64,000 nucleotides of DNA from Flaccisagitta enflata (taxonomy: Eukaryota > Chaetognatha > Sagittoidea > Aphragmophora). How positions within the stretch are numbered: position 1 is the first letter of the stretch; every line of letters begins with the position of its first letter. A program made the position numbers and the translations under genes. Of the stretch, positions 54,897 to 64,000 are shown piece by piece. Under the pieces are notes generated by a model that was not told the origin of the DNA, searched no databases, and saw nothing but the letters and a program-made list of their open reading frames with translations. Where the stretch lies: NCBI GenBank assembly GCA_965153355.1, contig OZ231126.1, positions 84,010,001 through 84,074,000 of the forward strand, written 5' to 3'.

Positions 54897-55058
54897 CAAA
54901 AGCTATCACAACTACTGCGGTGATCAAAAACATATTGCTCAGCATTGGTCAACACAAGTTAATCAATAATCATACAATCAATTTCCCTAACTCTAGAGAT
55001 TGGTGCTTGATGCTTGGCGCTTGGTCACCATTTTATTCAAAAACTTGCTAGCATCCAA

Positions 55059-55062
<4 letters not shown>

Positions 55063-55150
<88 letters not shown>

Positions 55151-55191
55151 CAGAGACAGAGAGCGAGAGCGAGAGCGAGAGCGAGAGCGAG

Positions 55192-55225
<34 letters not shown>
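55063..55225. repeat. (GA)n with GACAGA and GAGAGC variants
   Basis: GA run, four GACAGA units, six GAGAGC units, then GA again. Confidence 0.95.
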
Positions 55226-55227
<2 letters not shown>

Positions 55228-55856
55228 GATGGACACACTCGCATAGCCATAGGGAAAGACTCTACAGAGGACGTGGTCAACGGAGAAGGTCAAAAACGGG
55301 ATAATTTGAATTCTCCTCAGAAGTCGAGTTTCAGAGTGGAAATTGCCGGCTACAGTTAAGTAGAGGCGTATGGGAAGTGAAAAGATGCCTTGTAGGTGGG
55401 AAATTACAATTGAGTCTATCAAGTTACAAGATGCCTTAGTCCACCCTCCAGTGGGGAAGGCGCGTTGCTGAGTGGAGATTGCCAATAATTGGCGCCAGTT
55501 AAGTGGAGCAGGACTGGTGAGTAAGGGCGTATGGGATGACATACCTTTGAGTGAAAACGCTTGATTGGGCTTCTGATCTAGTGAACAGTGTATACATAAA
55601 GAGGTCCTTTACAAAGTGAACATTACCAACGCACTTGACTTGATAGGGGTGTAATTCCCCCAATCCCTTTGTTCTGAGCAGGAAAAACCATTTTTGATTG
55701 CGAACACGCGTGTCGGTTGGTTTGACACTTGTACGGCCATACGCCACTGCCACAGGCCCACAACGCCGACCACAGCAAGTGGCACAGGTGGACATTGAAC
55801 ACAATCAATGGCCACCCCGGCAAAGGAGAACGTCAAACGATGTGACAACTATTAAG

Positions 55857-55858
<2 letters not shown>
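55226..55858. other. No gene firmly recognised
   Basis: Open frames exist in several phases, but none shows a domain or splice context I can support. Confidence 0.35.
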
Positions 55859-55933
<75 letters not shown>

Positions 55934-55949
55934 ATGAATGAATGAATGA
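55859..55949. repeat. (GA)n then (ATGA)n microsatellite
   Basis: About 70 bp of GA followed by four GAAT units. Confidence 0.95.
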
Positions 55950-56203
55950 TCTATTACATCCAACGAGACATAATTCATGTCTAAGGGAGAGGCGTATTTC
56001 AGCGTCCATTTCAAGTAGTCTTGGTTTTGAGCCGTTGTCGAGATAGAGCCCTATAACATAACATACGGTCAGACGGACATGCAGACTTCTCTAACACAAT
56101 CAAGTTATAAAATTAATAACGACGCTTAAAGTTGATCTTTAAACTTCCTCCGTCATTCTCCGTAATTTTGTCGTTGATCTTTTGTTGAAGTTTCCTACCG
56201 CGG

Positions 56204-56305
<102 letters not shown>

Positions 56306-56548
56306 AGTGACGGACAAACAAACAGACATACAGAGGGACAAAGAGACAGTTGGACATATTGACATTCTGTACATACAGAATGTGTACATACATAAATATT
56401 GAACACACAGACCAACAGGCAGACAGACAGACAGACACATTGGCAATCTCACAAAGAGAGTCTTGAAAGAAAATCAAGCATTTAAAGATTTTTTTAACGA
56501 TAGTTGAGCAGCCTCTCTCGCCGATTCTAGATGGTCTTTCCCCCTCAG

Positions 56549-57041
56549 GCGGTTGATTTCCCAAACGACATTTATTTTCCCCCTTACATCGACAAGAAGC
56601 TGGAAAGCCTCATCAAATCTTCCAACGGCAGAGTAGATGCAGGCCTAAGACTGGAGACCATCTTTGTCGAACCGACGGCCGATGGACAAGACGCTCGAGT
56701 CACTCGTGTTCTCTGTCGGCGCCTCGTCGATGACCAGCTGGTCTCTTACAAAGTCAAGTCTTTGCATCTATCTCAGGGACCTTCCATCACCAGCGTCAAC
56801 GTGGTCCGGCCGCCGCCACCTTCAAGAAGCGGTTTCAAGGACGTCAATGTCGACGGCGACATTGTTGGGATTTGGCAGCTTATCGAGCGAAAGCTTGGCC
56901 GCAACCGGAAGTGGAAGAACCTGTTGAACCCCATGATGTGGGCCGCCGGCGCGTCGATGGTTTTCATTGTCAAAGTGGACGAGAGTGTTGTTGGAGCGGA
57001 GGAGATGCGCTGATTCCGCGATCACATCGATGGATATAACA
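56549..57041 (+). pseudogene. Broken gene, exon 1, left of SINE
   Basis: Acceptor TCTTTCCCCCTCAG gives a start at 56549 in phase 0. The open frame is protein-like with RVDAGLRLETIFVEPT and MMWAAGASMVFIVKVDES. The frame is interrupted by TGA at 57011 but remains readable to the target duplication at 57032-57041. Confidence 0.65.
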
Positions 57042-57347
57042 GGCGCGTGGTGGCCGAGTGGTAACGGCTCTTGCCTTCGGAATCGAAGGTCGCGGGATCG
57101 ATCCCCGTCTGCGCCCCCCGCTCAGACGTAGCATTGCTAGCGTAGCGTGTGTTCATGATTGAAATAAAGCTCCCCTTACGGTTGAAGCAGACAACAATTT
57201 GACACGACATAGACAGGAGTCTTACACAAAAAGATCCAATGGCATGGCCCAATGTGGTAGATTGCATGGCCTTTCTGAAAATCAGATGCCGCATTCATGC
57301 TCATCTCGCCCGGGTAGACTCCCCCGGTTGGCAACAGCAACAACAAC
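57042..57347 (+). mobile_element. tRNA-derived SINE in coding sequence
   Basis: The tRNA-like head (about 57042-57115) carries an A box TGGCCGAGTGG (57051-57061) and B box GGATCGATCCC (57095-57105). The tail ends TTGGCAACAGCAACAACAAC. Flanking GGATATAACA (57032-57041) and GGACATAACA (57348-57357) form a 10-bp target duplication with one mismatch. Removing the SINE and one duplication copy keeps the host reading frame. The head folds imperfectly, so no isotype is assigned and it is not called a functional tRNA. Confidence 0.85.
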
Positions 57348-57440
57348 GGACATAACAAACACGTCATCAGACTGGGAGAAAACATTCTACGAGTACGAGT
57401 AGATGATGATGAGAAAATGTACAGAATATTTGCGTTTTAG
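57348..57440 (+). pseudogene. Broken gene, exon 1, right of SINE
   Basis: In the frame of exon 1 it reads GHNKHVIRLGENILRVRVDD and stops at TAG (57438-57440). A donor (GTACGAG or GTAGATG near 57393-57402) could end the exon earlier; I cannot choose. Confidence 0.5.
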
Positions 57441-57477
57441 GTTTCTACGTCTTTTTTTAGGATTTTGTTTTGGTTGT

Positions 57478-57488
57478 ATTGTTGTTGT

Positions 57489-57534
<46 letters not shown>

Positions 57535-57537
57535 CGT
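57478..57537. repeat. (TTG)n microsatellite
   Basis: About 60 bp of TTG in the intron of the broken gene. Confidence 0.93.
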
Positions 57538-57579
57538 TGTTGCTAATGTTTCTCTCTTGCTATAATTCTTTCCCTTTTT

Positions 57580-57838
57580 AAGTGCGTCCTCGCACTTCTA
57601 TAAGAGGTCATGTCCGTTGGTTGGTTGGTCGGTTGGTCGGTCGGTCACGCAAACGTTTGAAATGCGCAAAATGGCTCATTCTGACATATTTCTTCGTTCC
57701 TATCACCTTCCATGCCTAACCACATTCATTTTCATTCATTCATTCATTCATTCATTCATTCATTCATTCATCAGAAACGTTCATTCACAAATTCTTAATC
57801 AAGCGAGGCGCACTTATTGGCCTTAACTTGGCCTTGCT
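57580..57838 (-). repeat. HP-family repeat with CATT core
   Basis: Perfect hairpin AAGTGCG-TCCT-CGCACTT (57580-57597), CTATAAGAGGTCATGTCCG, GGTTGGTCGGTTGG array, private CATT run (57722-57770), AGGCGCACTTATTGGCC and ACTTGGCCTTGC. Confidence 0.8.
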
Positions 57839-57898
57839 CCACTTTCTTTCTGTTTTTCTGTTATTCTGTCTTTCTTTTGTGATTCTTTGATCCTTCTG

Positions 57899-58015
<117 letters not shown>

Positions 58016-58171
58016 TTCTTCTTTTTTTTTTTGCGTTCATTTCTAGTCACGTTGGGTTGTGGACATTTCAATCGTTCAGTTCATCGGTCGGTCCGGAGGT
58101 CAGTACGCTCACTATGCTGGTAGGTCCATCAGTTAGTTCATTTGTCGGAATCATTATTGAAATATAGTATA

Positions 58172-58769
58172 CTACCTTGGAAATAAGTTTAGCATCAACA
58201 TGAGTGTTAGTTCATCTATCAACTAGAATAGCACAAAAATATGTTCAAACGGTTCTCAATACTTGGTATGGCGTCCATCCTGGCTAATCACTGCCTGCAT
58301 TATTGCCAGCATCGATTTGTATGAGGCCTTGAGGTAAGATGGCTTGACTTGTCTCCACACCGTCAATGCAATTTTTTTCAGGCCCCCAATTGAAGTAGCG
58401 TGTTCCCTTTGTTGCATTTTCTTCATCTGCGACCACAAATTTCCTAACAGGTTAAGATTTGGCTAATTGCCGCGCTAATCTGGGAGGAGTTTGGTGCTTG
58501 GAATTAGCAGTGAAGTCATTAAGCTCCAAGCTTCTACACATTGGAGTAACGAGTAAATGAACTGGCCATTTTTTTTGCAAAATCACATTTAAAAGTTTTT
58601 ACGTTTTCCGCTGTAACTTTTAAACGGCTTAAGGCAGTAATCTCTGGTTGGTCTACATTGAAAGATAATTTGATGTAGATCATTTTAGTCATAGATTTTT
58701 TATAGATTCGTTGAGATTAAAGGAACTTATGCTCAACTGAACTTGATGCTGAACTTATTTCCAAGGTAG
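58172..58769 (-). mobile_element. Tc1-like transposon remnant, TA-flanked
   Basis: CTACCTTGGAAATAAGTTTA then GCATCAA at the left is mirrored at the right, with TA at 58170-58171 and 58770-58771. The minus strand between encodes a transposase tail fragment. The 598 bp is far shorter than a complete element, so it is internally deleted. Confidence 0.8.
58256..58480 (-). pseudogene. Tc1-like transposase C-terminal fragment
   Basis: The minus strand reads PNLNLLGNLWSQMKK (the DLNPIENLW-type block of Tc1/mariner transposases), WRQVKPSYLKASYKSMLA and ends VISQDGRHTKY-stop, the typical Tc1 end (VI..GG.TKY). A TAG replaces the residue before PNLN. The catalytic core is absent. Confidence 0.75.
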
Positions 58770-58917
58770 TAACAGTCTAATTTTGTCTTTTTTTAGGGTA
58801 ATAAGTCATTCATTGTAAGGTAAATAAGCGTGAAATATTTTTGTACAGTGGTTTCAAAGTGCTGTAGTTCTGTCCTTGCCCAACCGTCCGCGACTTTTGC
58901 CCTGTGTTGGTTTTGAT

Positions 58918-58992
58918 ACACTCATTTGTTCGTTCATTCATTCATTCATTCTTTCATCTATTCATTCATTCATTCATTCATTCATTCATTCT
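58918..58992. repeat. (CATT)n microsatellite
   Basis: CATT units with minor interruptions. Confidence 0.9.
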
Positions 58993-59134
58993 TGATTTCA
59001 TTCTTTTTCAATCTGTTTCCCCAATGTTTCATTCTGTCTTTTTTCATTTCATGCTTTCTCTTTAAAACTCGTCAACAAGAAAGTATCTCAACCGTGGTTT
59101 TACACAGTAATAGCCATCAATTCATAACTATCCG

Positions 59135-60395
59135 GTGAATTGGTGAATTGGTGGTGATAAGGGGGTGGTGATAAGGGGGTGGTGATAAGGGGGTGATAGG
59201 GGGTTGACGGGTACCTATTTTTTGTGGTGGTGGGATCCGGGGCACTGTGTAGGTGAATTGGTGGTGATAAAGGGGTGATAGGGGGGTGACGGGTACTTAT
59301 TTTTTGTGGTGGTGGGATCCGGGGCACTGTGTAGGTGAATTGGTGGTGATAAGGGGGTGATAGGGGGGTGACGGGTACTTATTTTTTGTGGTGGTGAGAT
59401 CCGGGGCACTGTGTAGGTGAATTGGTGGTGATAAGGGGGTGATAGGGGGGTGACGGGTACTTATTTTTTGTGGTGGTGGGATCCGGGGCACTGTGTAGGT
59501 GAATTGGTGGTGATAAGGGGGTGATAGGGGGGTGACGGGTACTTATTTTTTGTGGTGGTGGGATCCGGGGCACTGTGTAGGTGAATTGGTGGTGATAAGG
59601 GGGTGATAGGAGGCTGACGGGTACCTTTTTTTTGTGGTGGTGGGATCCGGGGCACTGTGTAGGTGAATTGGTGGTGAAAAGGGGGTGATAGGGGGGTGTC
59701 GGGTACTTATTTTTTGTGGTGGTGGGATCCTGGGCACTGTGTAGGTGAATTGGTGGTGATAAGGGGGTGATAGGGGGATGACAGGTACTTATTTTTTGTG
59801 GTGGTGGGATCCGGGGCACTGTGTAGGTGAATTGGTGGTGATAAGGGGGTGATAGGGGGCTGACGGATACTTATTTTTTGTGGTGGTGGGATCCGAGACA
59901 CTGTGTAGGTGAATTGGTGGTGATAAGGGGGTGATAGGGGGGTGACGGGTACTTATTTTTTGTGGTGGTGGGATCCGGGACACTGTGTAGGTGAATTGGT
60001 GGTGATAGGGGGGTGATAGGGGGGTGACGGGTACTTATTTTTTGTGGTGGTGGGATCCGGGGCACTGAGTAGGTGAATTGGTGGTGATAAGGGGGTGATA
60101 GGGGGATGATGGGTACTTATTTTTTGTGGTGGTGGGATCCGGGGCACTGAGTAGGTGAATTGGTGGTGATAAGGGGGTGATAGGGGGAAGACGGGTACTT
60201 ATTTTTTGTGGTGGTGGGATCCGGGGCACTGTGTAGGTGAATTGGTGGTGATAAGGGGGTGATAGGGGAGTAACGGGTACTTATTTCTTGTGGTGGTGGG
60301 ATCCGGGGCACTGTGTAGGTGAATTGGTGGTGATAAGGGGGTGATAGGGGGGTGACGGGTACTTATTTTTTGTGGTGGTGGAATCCAGGGCACTG
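59135..60395. repeat. 82-bp G-rich minisatellite array, about 15 units, in intron
   Basis: Units contain GTGGTGATAAGGGGGTGATA, GGGGGGTGACGGGTACTTAT, TTTTTTGTGGTGGTGGGATC and CGGGGCACTGTGTAGGTGAA. They differ by a few substitutions; the first (59140-59230) has extra GGGGGTGGTGATAA insertions. The array ends about 50 bp before the acceptor at 60444. Because 82 is not a multiple of 3, overlapping minus-strand frames tile it; they are not genes. Confidence 0.95.
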
Positions 60396-60445
60396 TGTAT
60401 CCACTCCTGCGCATCCCTCCTTTACAGGCCTAACTCCCTTCTCAG

Positions 60446-60648
60446 GCTACAAGCGGTGGTCATTTCCCGACGAAAGACGTTCACCCGGAAGCTGCCCTCA
60501 ACGTGTTCCGCACTTTGGTCACTCCCATTTTGGGTCTGGGTCGCGATGGTATCGAATATGATGTGGTAACGGCCCGCAGCTGCGCCCACGATATCACCGC
60601 GGCCAACACCTTCTGCTTCTCGGCACCGGCGGCCAACATGGCCATGGT
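60446..60648 (+). pseudogene. Broken gene, last exon, left of SINE
   Basis: Acceptor CTCCCTTCTCAG, phase 0. Reads ATSGGHFPTKDVHPEAAL, NVFRTLVTPILGLGRDG, IEYDVVTARSCAHDITAA, NTFCFSAPAANMAM up to the duplicated CCATGGT (60642-60648). Confidence 0.65.
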
Positions 60649-60972
60649 TGTTGTTGTTGCCACTTGGGAGGAGTGGAAGTTTCCCATACTTTCGTACAGT
60701 AAGGGGCGTTCTGCCTGCCAACGCAGTTACGCAGATCCACCATTCGAGGCGCCCCTGTCCGGATCCATTGTTACCCTCCCTTCCTCCCTTTCAACCCTCC
60801 CCTCTAGCTAGCTGTTTTTATACTGGATTCACCAGGCAACCCCTTCTAGAGCCCAATCGCATGGTTGAGTATTCCAACCTTCGTTGAAAAGACTCGCCCA
60901 ATGCAGGACTCGAACCCGTGACCCAGAGGCCCACGAGCGCACACGCTACCTCTGAGCTACCCCCCCCCCCCC
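60649..60972 (-). mobile_element. Second tRNA-derived SINE in coding sequence
   Basis: On the minus strand: A box TAGCTCAGAGG (complement of 60949-60959), B box GGTTCGAGTCC (complement of 60906-60916), and a tail ending GTGGCAACAACAACAACC. CCATGGT flanks it (60642-60648, 60973-60979). Joining across restores the host frame from NMAM into VYGIGGIG. The body differs from the 57042 SINE but the tail is shared. Confidence 0.8.
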
Positions 60973-60978
60973 CCATGG

Positions 60979-61300
60979 TCTACGGCATTGGCGGCATCGG
61001 CATGACCACCATGCCCGCCTGATGTTGCACACGTTGATGGCGCAGACACGCGAGCTAACAGAAGGCCGACTGACGTTGGCAGCGGAATTTCGCCGACGAA
61101 TCGAGACGAGCGATTTTGGCCTGAAAATCCCCAACTTGAACGAGAGAAATCCTTTTGCCAGGAATTACAGCAGCTTCGTCGACTTTTTCGATGAACCGAA
61201 AATCATTTGGAACAAATTGAAAACCGAGTTCGATCACCAAATCGCAAAAAACGACGACAAGGCCAAAGTGACGCACTCGTCAGGCGATGGGTATTGTTGA
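60979..61300 (+). pseudogene. Broken gene, last exon, right of SINE, with frameshift
   Basis: VYGIGGIGMTTMPA then TGA (61020-61022). Shifting by one base gives MLHTLMAQTRELTEGRL, LAAEFRRRIETSDFGLK, NYSSFVDFFDEPKIIWNK and a stop at 61300. A single missing base before TGATG would explain the shift. Confidence 0.6.
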
Positions 61301-62028
61301 AAAGAGTTCTTTTGTGAGTAATTCATAACGAGTATCTGACTGTTTTATCGAATCAAATTATTTCGTTTTAACTGCCACTGAGATAGGAGCCTTCAAAATT
61401 ATCTTCGGATTTAACTGTTTCAAGTCTGTTTTTGATATTTGATTTTTTTTTCAAATAACAACTTAGTGATATTCAGTTAAAGAAAAGTAAAAGAATTGGT
61501 TGTCGCCTTACCTATTAGAACTTTCTCGTATCTGCCGTGGCATCTTCCACCGGCAATACAAGTTGTTTTCTATCTAGCTTTGTCTTAACAACAAATGTCA
61601 ACCCTGCCTGATACGTATTTTGCCGCCCAGACATCTCTGAACACAAACTTGACAAAGAACATTCCAGCCGGGGTGACTTTTTTATTTACAACATCGTATG
61701 GAATGAACAACACAATAGTGACACGGGGTATTTCTGTTGCAGAAAAAAAAACAATATTGACTCGTATTACAAATATATACCAATGAGAGAGCATCGATTC
61801 TGGTATATAGCAGTGATTAAAAGAATAGATAACAGTTTTTTTCTATGAAGATCGCATCAATTATGACTAATAAACGGCATTTTCATACGGGGAAAAAAAG
61901 TGCGGCAGGGAGAGAAAATATCCGTTAGAAAAGAGTTGTTTTAAGTTACTACGGCTGCTGTTGATTGGTTTTGGTTTCGGCATTTTTGTTTCTTTCTTCA
62001 TCTACGAATCATGAACTATGAGGACTGC
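61301..62028. other. No gene recognised
   Basis: Short frames on both strands near 61585-61794 (e.g. plus FAAQTSLNTNLTKNIPAG) have a protein-like look but no recognisable family or splice context. Confidence 0.35.
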
Positions 62029-62064
62029 CGTCAGAGGCGTTGTTGGCTCTGACGGCTTCGAGGA
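62029..62064 (-). repeat. Partial duplicate of the downstream-gene C-terminal codons
   Basis: Minus strand reads FLEAVRANNASDG, resembling IVDAIKANNPST at the end of the neighbouring minus-strand gene, about 60 bp away. Confidence 0.45.
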
Positions 62065-62085
62065 ATCATATCAACTACTCAGACT

Positions 62086-62244
62086 TCAGGTAGAGGGGTT
62101 GTTGGCTTTGATGGCGTCGACGATCGGCTCCGGGAGGTCGAAGTCGCCGTCGAGAAGCAGGACGTCTTCGGCGGTGAAGCCGTAACGGGACAAAGGCAAA
62201 TGACCGTCGAAAATCCGGTCCAACGCCTCTTCGCCAGATTCGTC
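62086..62244 (-). CDS. Last exon of unrecognised minus-strand gene
   Basis: Phase-0 start GAC GAA TCT, 52 codons and TGA at 62088-62086. Confidence 0.7.
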   Translation of the reverse strand, partial: DESGEEALDRIFDGHLPLSRYGFTAEDVLLLDGDFDLPEPIVDAIKANNPST

Positions 62245-62815
62245 CTGAGAAAGACAAATGGACAAAACTTATTCGTTAAGAAAGATTCAAATTTTTTTTT
62301 CAATATTCGTCTATGGCAATAAATGTATCTCATAGAAAATACGAAGCATACACAAATAAGCATACGGTAGGATCTTGACAGACGGTTGGACAGGCCAGGC
62401 CTGCAGACTGAGAAACAGGCATTTGAAGTCAAGGTCAGGAGCAATAAAGATGCATGTAGACAAAAATGGTACAGGAAAGAGACTGAGAGACACAAAGCAA
62501 CATTGCAAAATGATCATTTAAAAGCGCGTCTAACCGCCTCATCTTACTTTGTGACTATGATAAACGATGAAGTTTTGCTTGCGACATTTGAGTTTCTTGG
62601 CGATGACGTCGTACAATTGCTTCGTCGGCTCGGCAAGCTTCACGTCGACGCGAAAGATACAGGCGCCCATGGCAAAGACGGGCAACCGCTCGTGAGTCTT
62701 GATGCCCAAATCGAAGTCGGGCAGCGGCTCCAAAGCCCCATGGATGGCGACCAGTTGGTGGTAACGAAGCGGACGCTGCTCCGACGAAAACGTGGAAAAG
62801 TGCCGCACGAAAGCC
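62086..62815 (-). CDS. 3' end of an unrecognised minus-strand gene (two exons)
   Basis: Exons 62815-62548 and 62244-62086 (303-bp intron, GTAAGA donor, TTTGTCTTTCTCAG acceptor) join in phase 0 to give 141 codons and TGA. The protein piece includes AFVRHFSTFSSEQRPLR, YHQLVAIHGALEPLPDFD, LPVFAMGACIFRVDVK and LYDVIAKKLKCRKQN, then DESGEEALDRIFDGHLPL, SRYGFTAEDVLLLDGDFD and EPIVDAIKANNPST. It is acidic toward the C-terminus, with no transmembrane segment in this part and no domain I recognise. It converges on the broken gene. Upstream exons would lie right of 62815, beyond the CTT tract or outside the window. Confidence 0.7.
62548..62815 (-). CDS. Penultimate exon of unrecognised minus-strand gene
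   Basis: Acceptor TTCCCTCCTCCAG sits directly downstream (minus sense) of a CTT microsatellite of about 250 bp; donor AAA-GTAAGA. Opens in phase 2 (one base, then GCT TTC GTG) and encodes 89 full codons. Confidence 0.7.
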
Positions 62816-62838
62816 CTGGAGGAGGGAAGAGGGGAGTA

Positions 62839-63092
62839 CAAGAAGAAGAAGAAGAAGAAGAAGAAGAAGAAGAAGAAGAAGAAGAAGAAGAAGAAGAAGA
62901 AGAAGAAGAAGAAGAAGAAGAAGAAGAAGAAGAAGAAGAAGAAGAAGAAGAAGAAGAAGAAGAAGAAGGAGAAGAAGAAGAAGAAGAAGAAGAAGAAGAA
63001 GAAGAAGAAGAAGAAGAAGAAGAAGGAGAAGAAGAAGAAGAAGAAGAAGAAGAAGGAGAAGATGGAGAAGAAGGAGAAGGAGGAGATGGAGG
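62839..63092. repeat. (GAA)n/(GGA)n microsatellite at a 3' splice site
   Basis: About 250 bp of GAA with GGA interruptions. On the minus strand it is a CTT pyrimidine tract ending about 20 bp before the exon acceptor. Confidence 0.96.
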
Positions 63093-63251
63093 AATAGAAC
63101 TATGAGGGTCGGACGTCTTAAAACATTACTCTTTCTCGTCCGCACAGCAGCATCACTATCATGAAGCCAGTTGGTCCGTTCGACACACATCTTCATTCTC
63201 CTCATTCTTTTTTTCGCATTTATCAAACCTCATGGTTCTCCTTTTATTTTT

Positions 63252-63275
63252 CAGTCGCGTGCAAAATTCACCGAC
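63252..63275 (-). repeat. HP-family end fragment
   Basis: TTCAGTCGCGTGCAAAATTC resembles the hairpin-side start of reverse HP copies, without the second stem half. Confidence 0.35.
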
Positions 63276-63285
63276 GACAGATTTA

Positions 63286-63635
63286 ACGTGTGGAGGCACA
63301 AATTTTAGCACCACCCCCTACAGCCCAAACCCATAAATCAATTTTTTCACTAAAAACTGCTCTAGATACTATGGGGCAATATAAATGGCGCAACTGTGGC
63401 GATTTTTGAGTTTCCACTTTTAACCCCTCAAATGACCACCTTTTGCCTACCCTAAACTAACCCCAAGAGTAAAAAAAATCGCAAAATTGGGGGGTTAATA
63501 GTGGAAATTCAAGAATCGCCACGGTGGCGCCATTTGTATGGTCCCAAGGTATCCAGATCTGTTCCAAGTGAAAACATTGGTTGTTGGGTTTGGGCTGTAG
63601 GGGGTGGTGCTAAAACTTTATGTGCCTCCACACGC
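63286..63635. mobile_element. 350-bp TA-flanked foldback element
   Basis: ACGTGTGGAGGCACAAATTT, TAGCACCACCCCCTACAGCC and CAAACCC at the left are mirrored at the right. TA lies at 63284-63285 and 63636-63637. The arms pair through most of the length, with GGCGC / GCGCC near the loop. Confidence 0.8.
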
Positions 63636-63835
63636 TAAATTAGTGGTCTGTCTGTAGTTGGTAAATGGTGACGCGAAGCATGCAAGCATTCATAAGCTTT
63701 TCCGTATCAGAGAAGTATTTGAAACATTGCCATACCGCAATCAATCTGCATTTGTTCCTCCGCTCTTAGCCCTCTCCCCCCCCCCAATTATCTTTTGTTC
63801 TTTTCTTTCTTTTTTTGCTTTGTTATCCTAAGAAC

Positions 63836-63836
63836 T

Positions 63837-63867
<31 letters not shown>

Positions 63868-63868
63868 T
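63836..63868. repeat. (GTC)n microsatellite
   Basis: Ten or eleven GTC units. The remaining window end shows nothing else. Confidence 0.95.
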
Positions 63869-64000
63869 TGCGGTACTGCATCTAGGGTATAAGCCGAGGT
63901 CTTTCCTATTCCTAATCTTCCGTTGGTAATTACTTTCTTTCATTTCTTTTATTTCTCTTATCTCAATCTCGCATCGAATCTCTAAAGGATAATTTCCGTT

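Noticed and set aside
57042-57115. Functional tRNA gene
   Set aside because: A and B boxes fit, but the acceptor and anticodon arms pair imperfectly, and a SINE body, CAA-type tail and target duplication follow.
59100-60414. Ladder of 64-residue minus-strand frames (PRIPPPQKISTRHPP type)
   Set aside because: They repeat every 82 bp, which is not divisible by three, so each copy sits in a different frame. They are a by-product of the minisatellite.
60890-60972. Functional tRNA gene on the minus strand
   Set aside because: The head of a SINE with target duplication. The anticodon arm is irregular and a C-run adjoins it.

Overview
The window reads as repeat-dense nuclear DNA from an invertebrate animal. 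It has GT-AG introns, an EGF-like plus type-2 chitin-binding (peritrophin-A/CBM14) mosaic protein, tRNA-derived SINEs with Pol III A and B boxes, Tc1/mariner-type and hAT-like foldback elements, and very long microsatellites. I cannot name the species or phylum. Nothing looks bacterial or organellar. No rRNA, CRISPR array or intact transposase was seen.

Only three gene pieces are supported, all in the right third. (1) A plus-strand gene 3' end (exons 44254-44476, 44615-44726, 50643-50847) encodes a Cys-rich segment, one EGF-like domain and a C-terminal chitin-binding domain, so it is probably a secreted or matrix protein. (2) A plus-strand broken gene (56549-61300) carries an in-frame TGA, two SINE insertions inside coding sequence and a one-base frameshift. 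Its protein family is unrecognised; the Gly-rich C-terminal motif faintly recalls FAD-dependent oxidoreductases. (3) A minus-strand gene 3' end (exons 62548-62815 and 62086-62244) is unrecognised and converges on the second gene.

The rest is layered repeats. Two short dispersed families recur. HP family: the forward copy starts near AACAAGGCCGGATAC, contains a GCGGGTGGGCAGGGGC-like block and a degenerate GGAC/GGACC array, and ends in a short hairpin followed by CTAAAA. GP family: the forward copy starts near TAGTYGCAAAAGCG, contains GGTCAGCGGTACCC, then an inverted pair of about 45 bp (GGGCAGCGGCCCC...ACAGGGG) enclosing a minisatellite of about 20 bp, and ends at CGCTGCCC. Copies of both families often carry private internal tandem repeats.

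Layout: 1-12.6 kb holds GP and HP copies, microsatellites and minisatellites. 12.6-24.2 kb is one nested set of giant inverted repeats: arms of about 1.58 kb, broken by a 2.1 kb TA-flanked foldback on the left and a 3.2 kb foldback with an 8-bp target duplication on the right, the latter itself containing a GP copy. 24.2-44 kb holds further foldback elements (26.6-28.1 kb, 29.2-31.5 kb, 31.7-32.1 kb, 33.2-33.8 kb), two LTR-like direct-repeat loci sharing a spacer (28.1-28.8 and 37.2-37.8 kb), HP copies and long GAAA, GAA and GA tracts. 44.2-50.9 kb is gene 1, with a repeat-filled intron of about 5.9 kb. 51-56.5 kb holds HP copies, one with a CACTA-like insertion, and an AAC/GAC tract. 56.5-62.8 kb is the broken gene, an 82-bp minisatellite in its intron, a Tc1-like remnant and gene 3. 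63.3-63.6 kb is a last foldback element.

All similarity calls were made by eye on the sequence. Repeat boundaries are usually good to a few bases where a target duplication or empty site is described, and to tens of bases otherwise.
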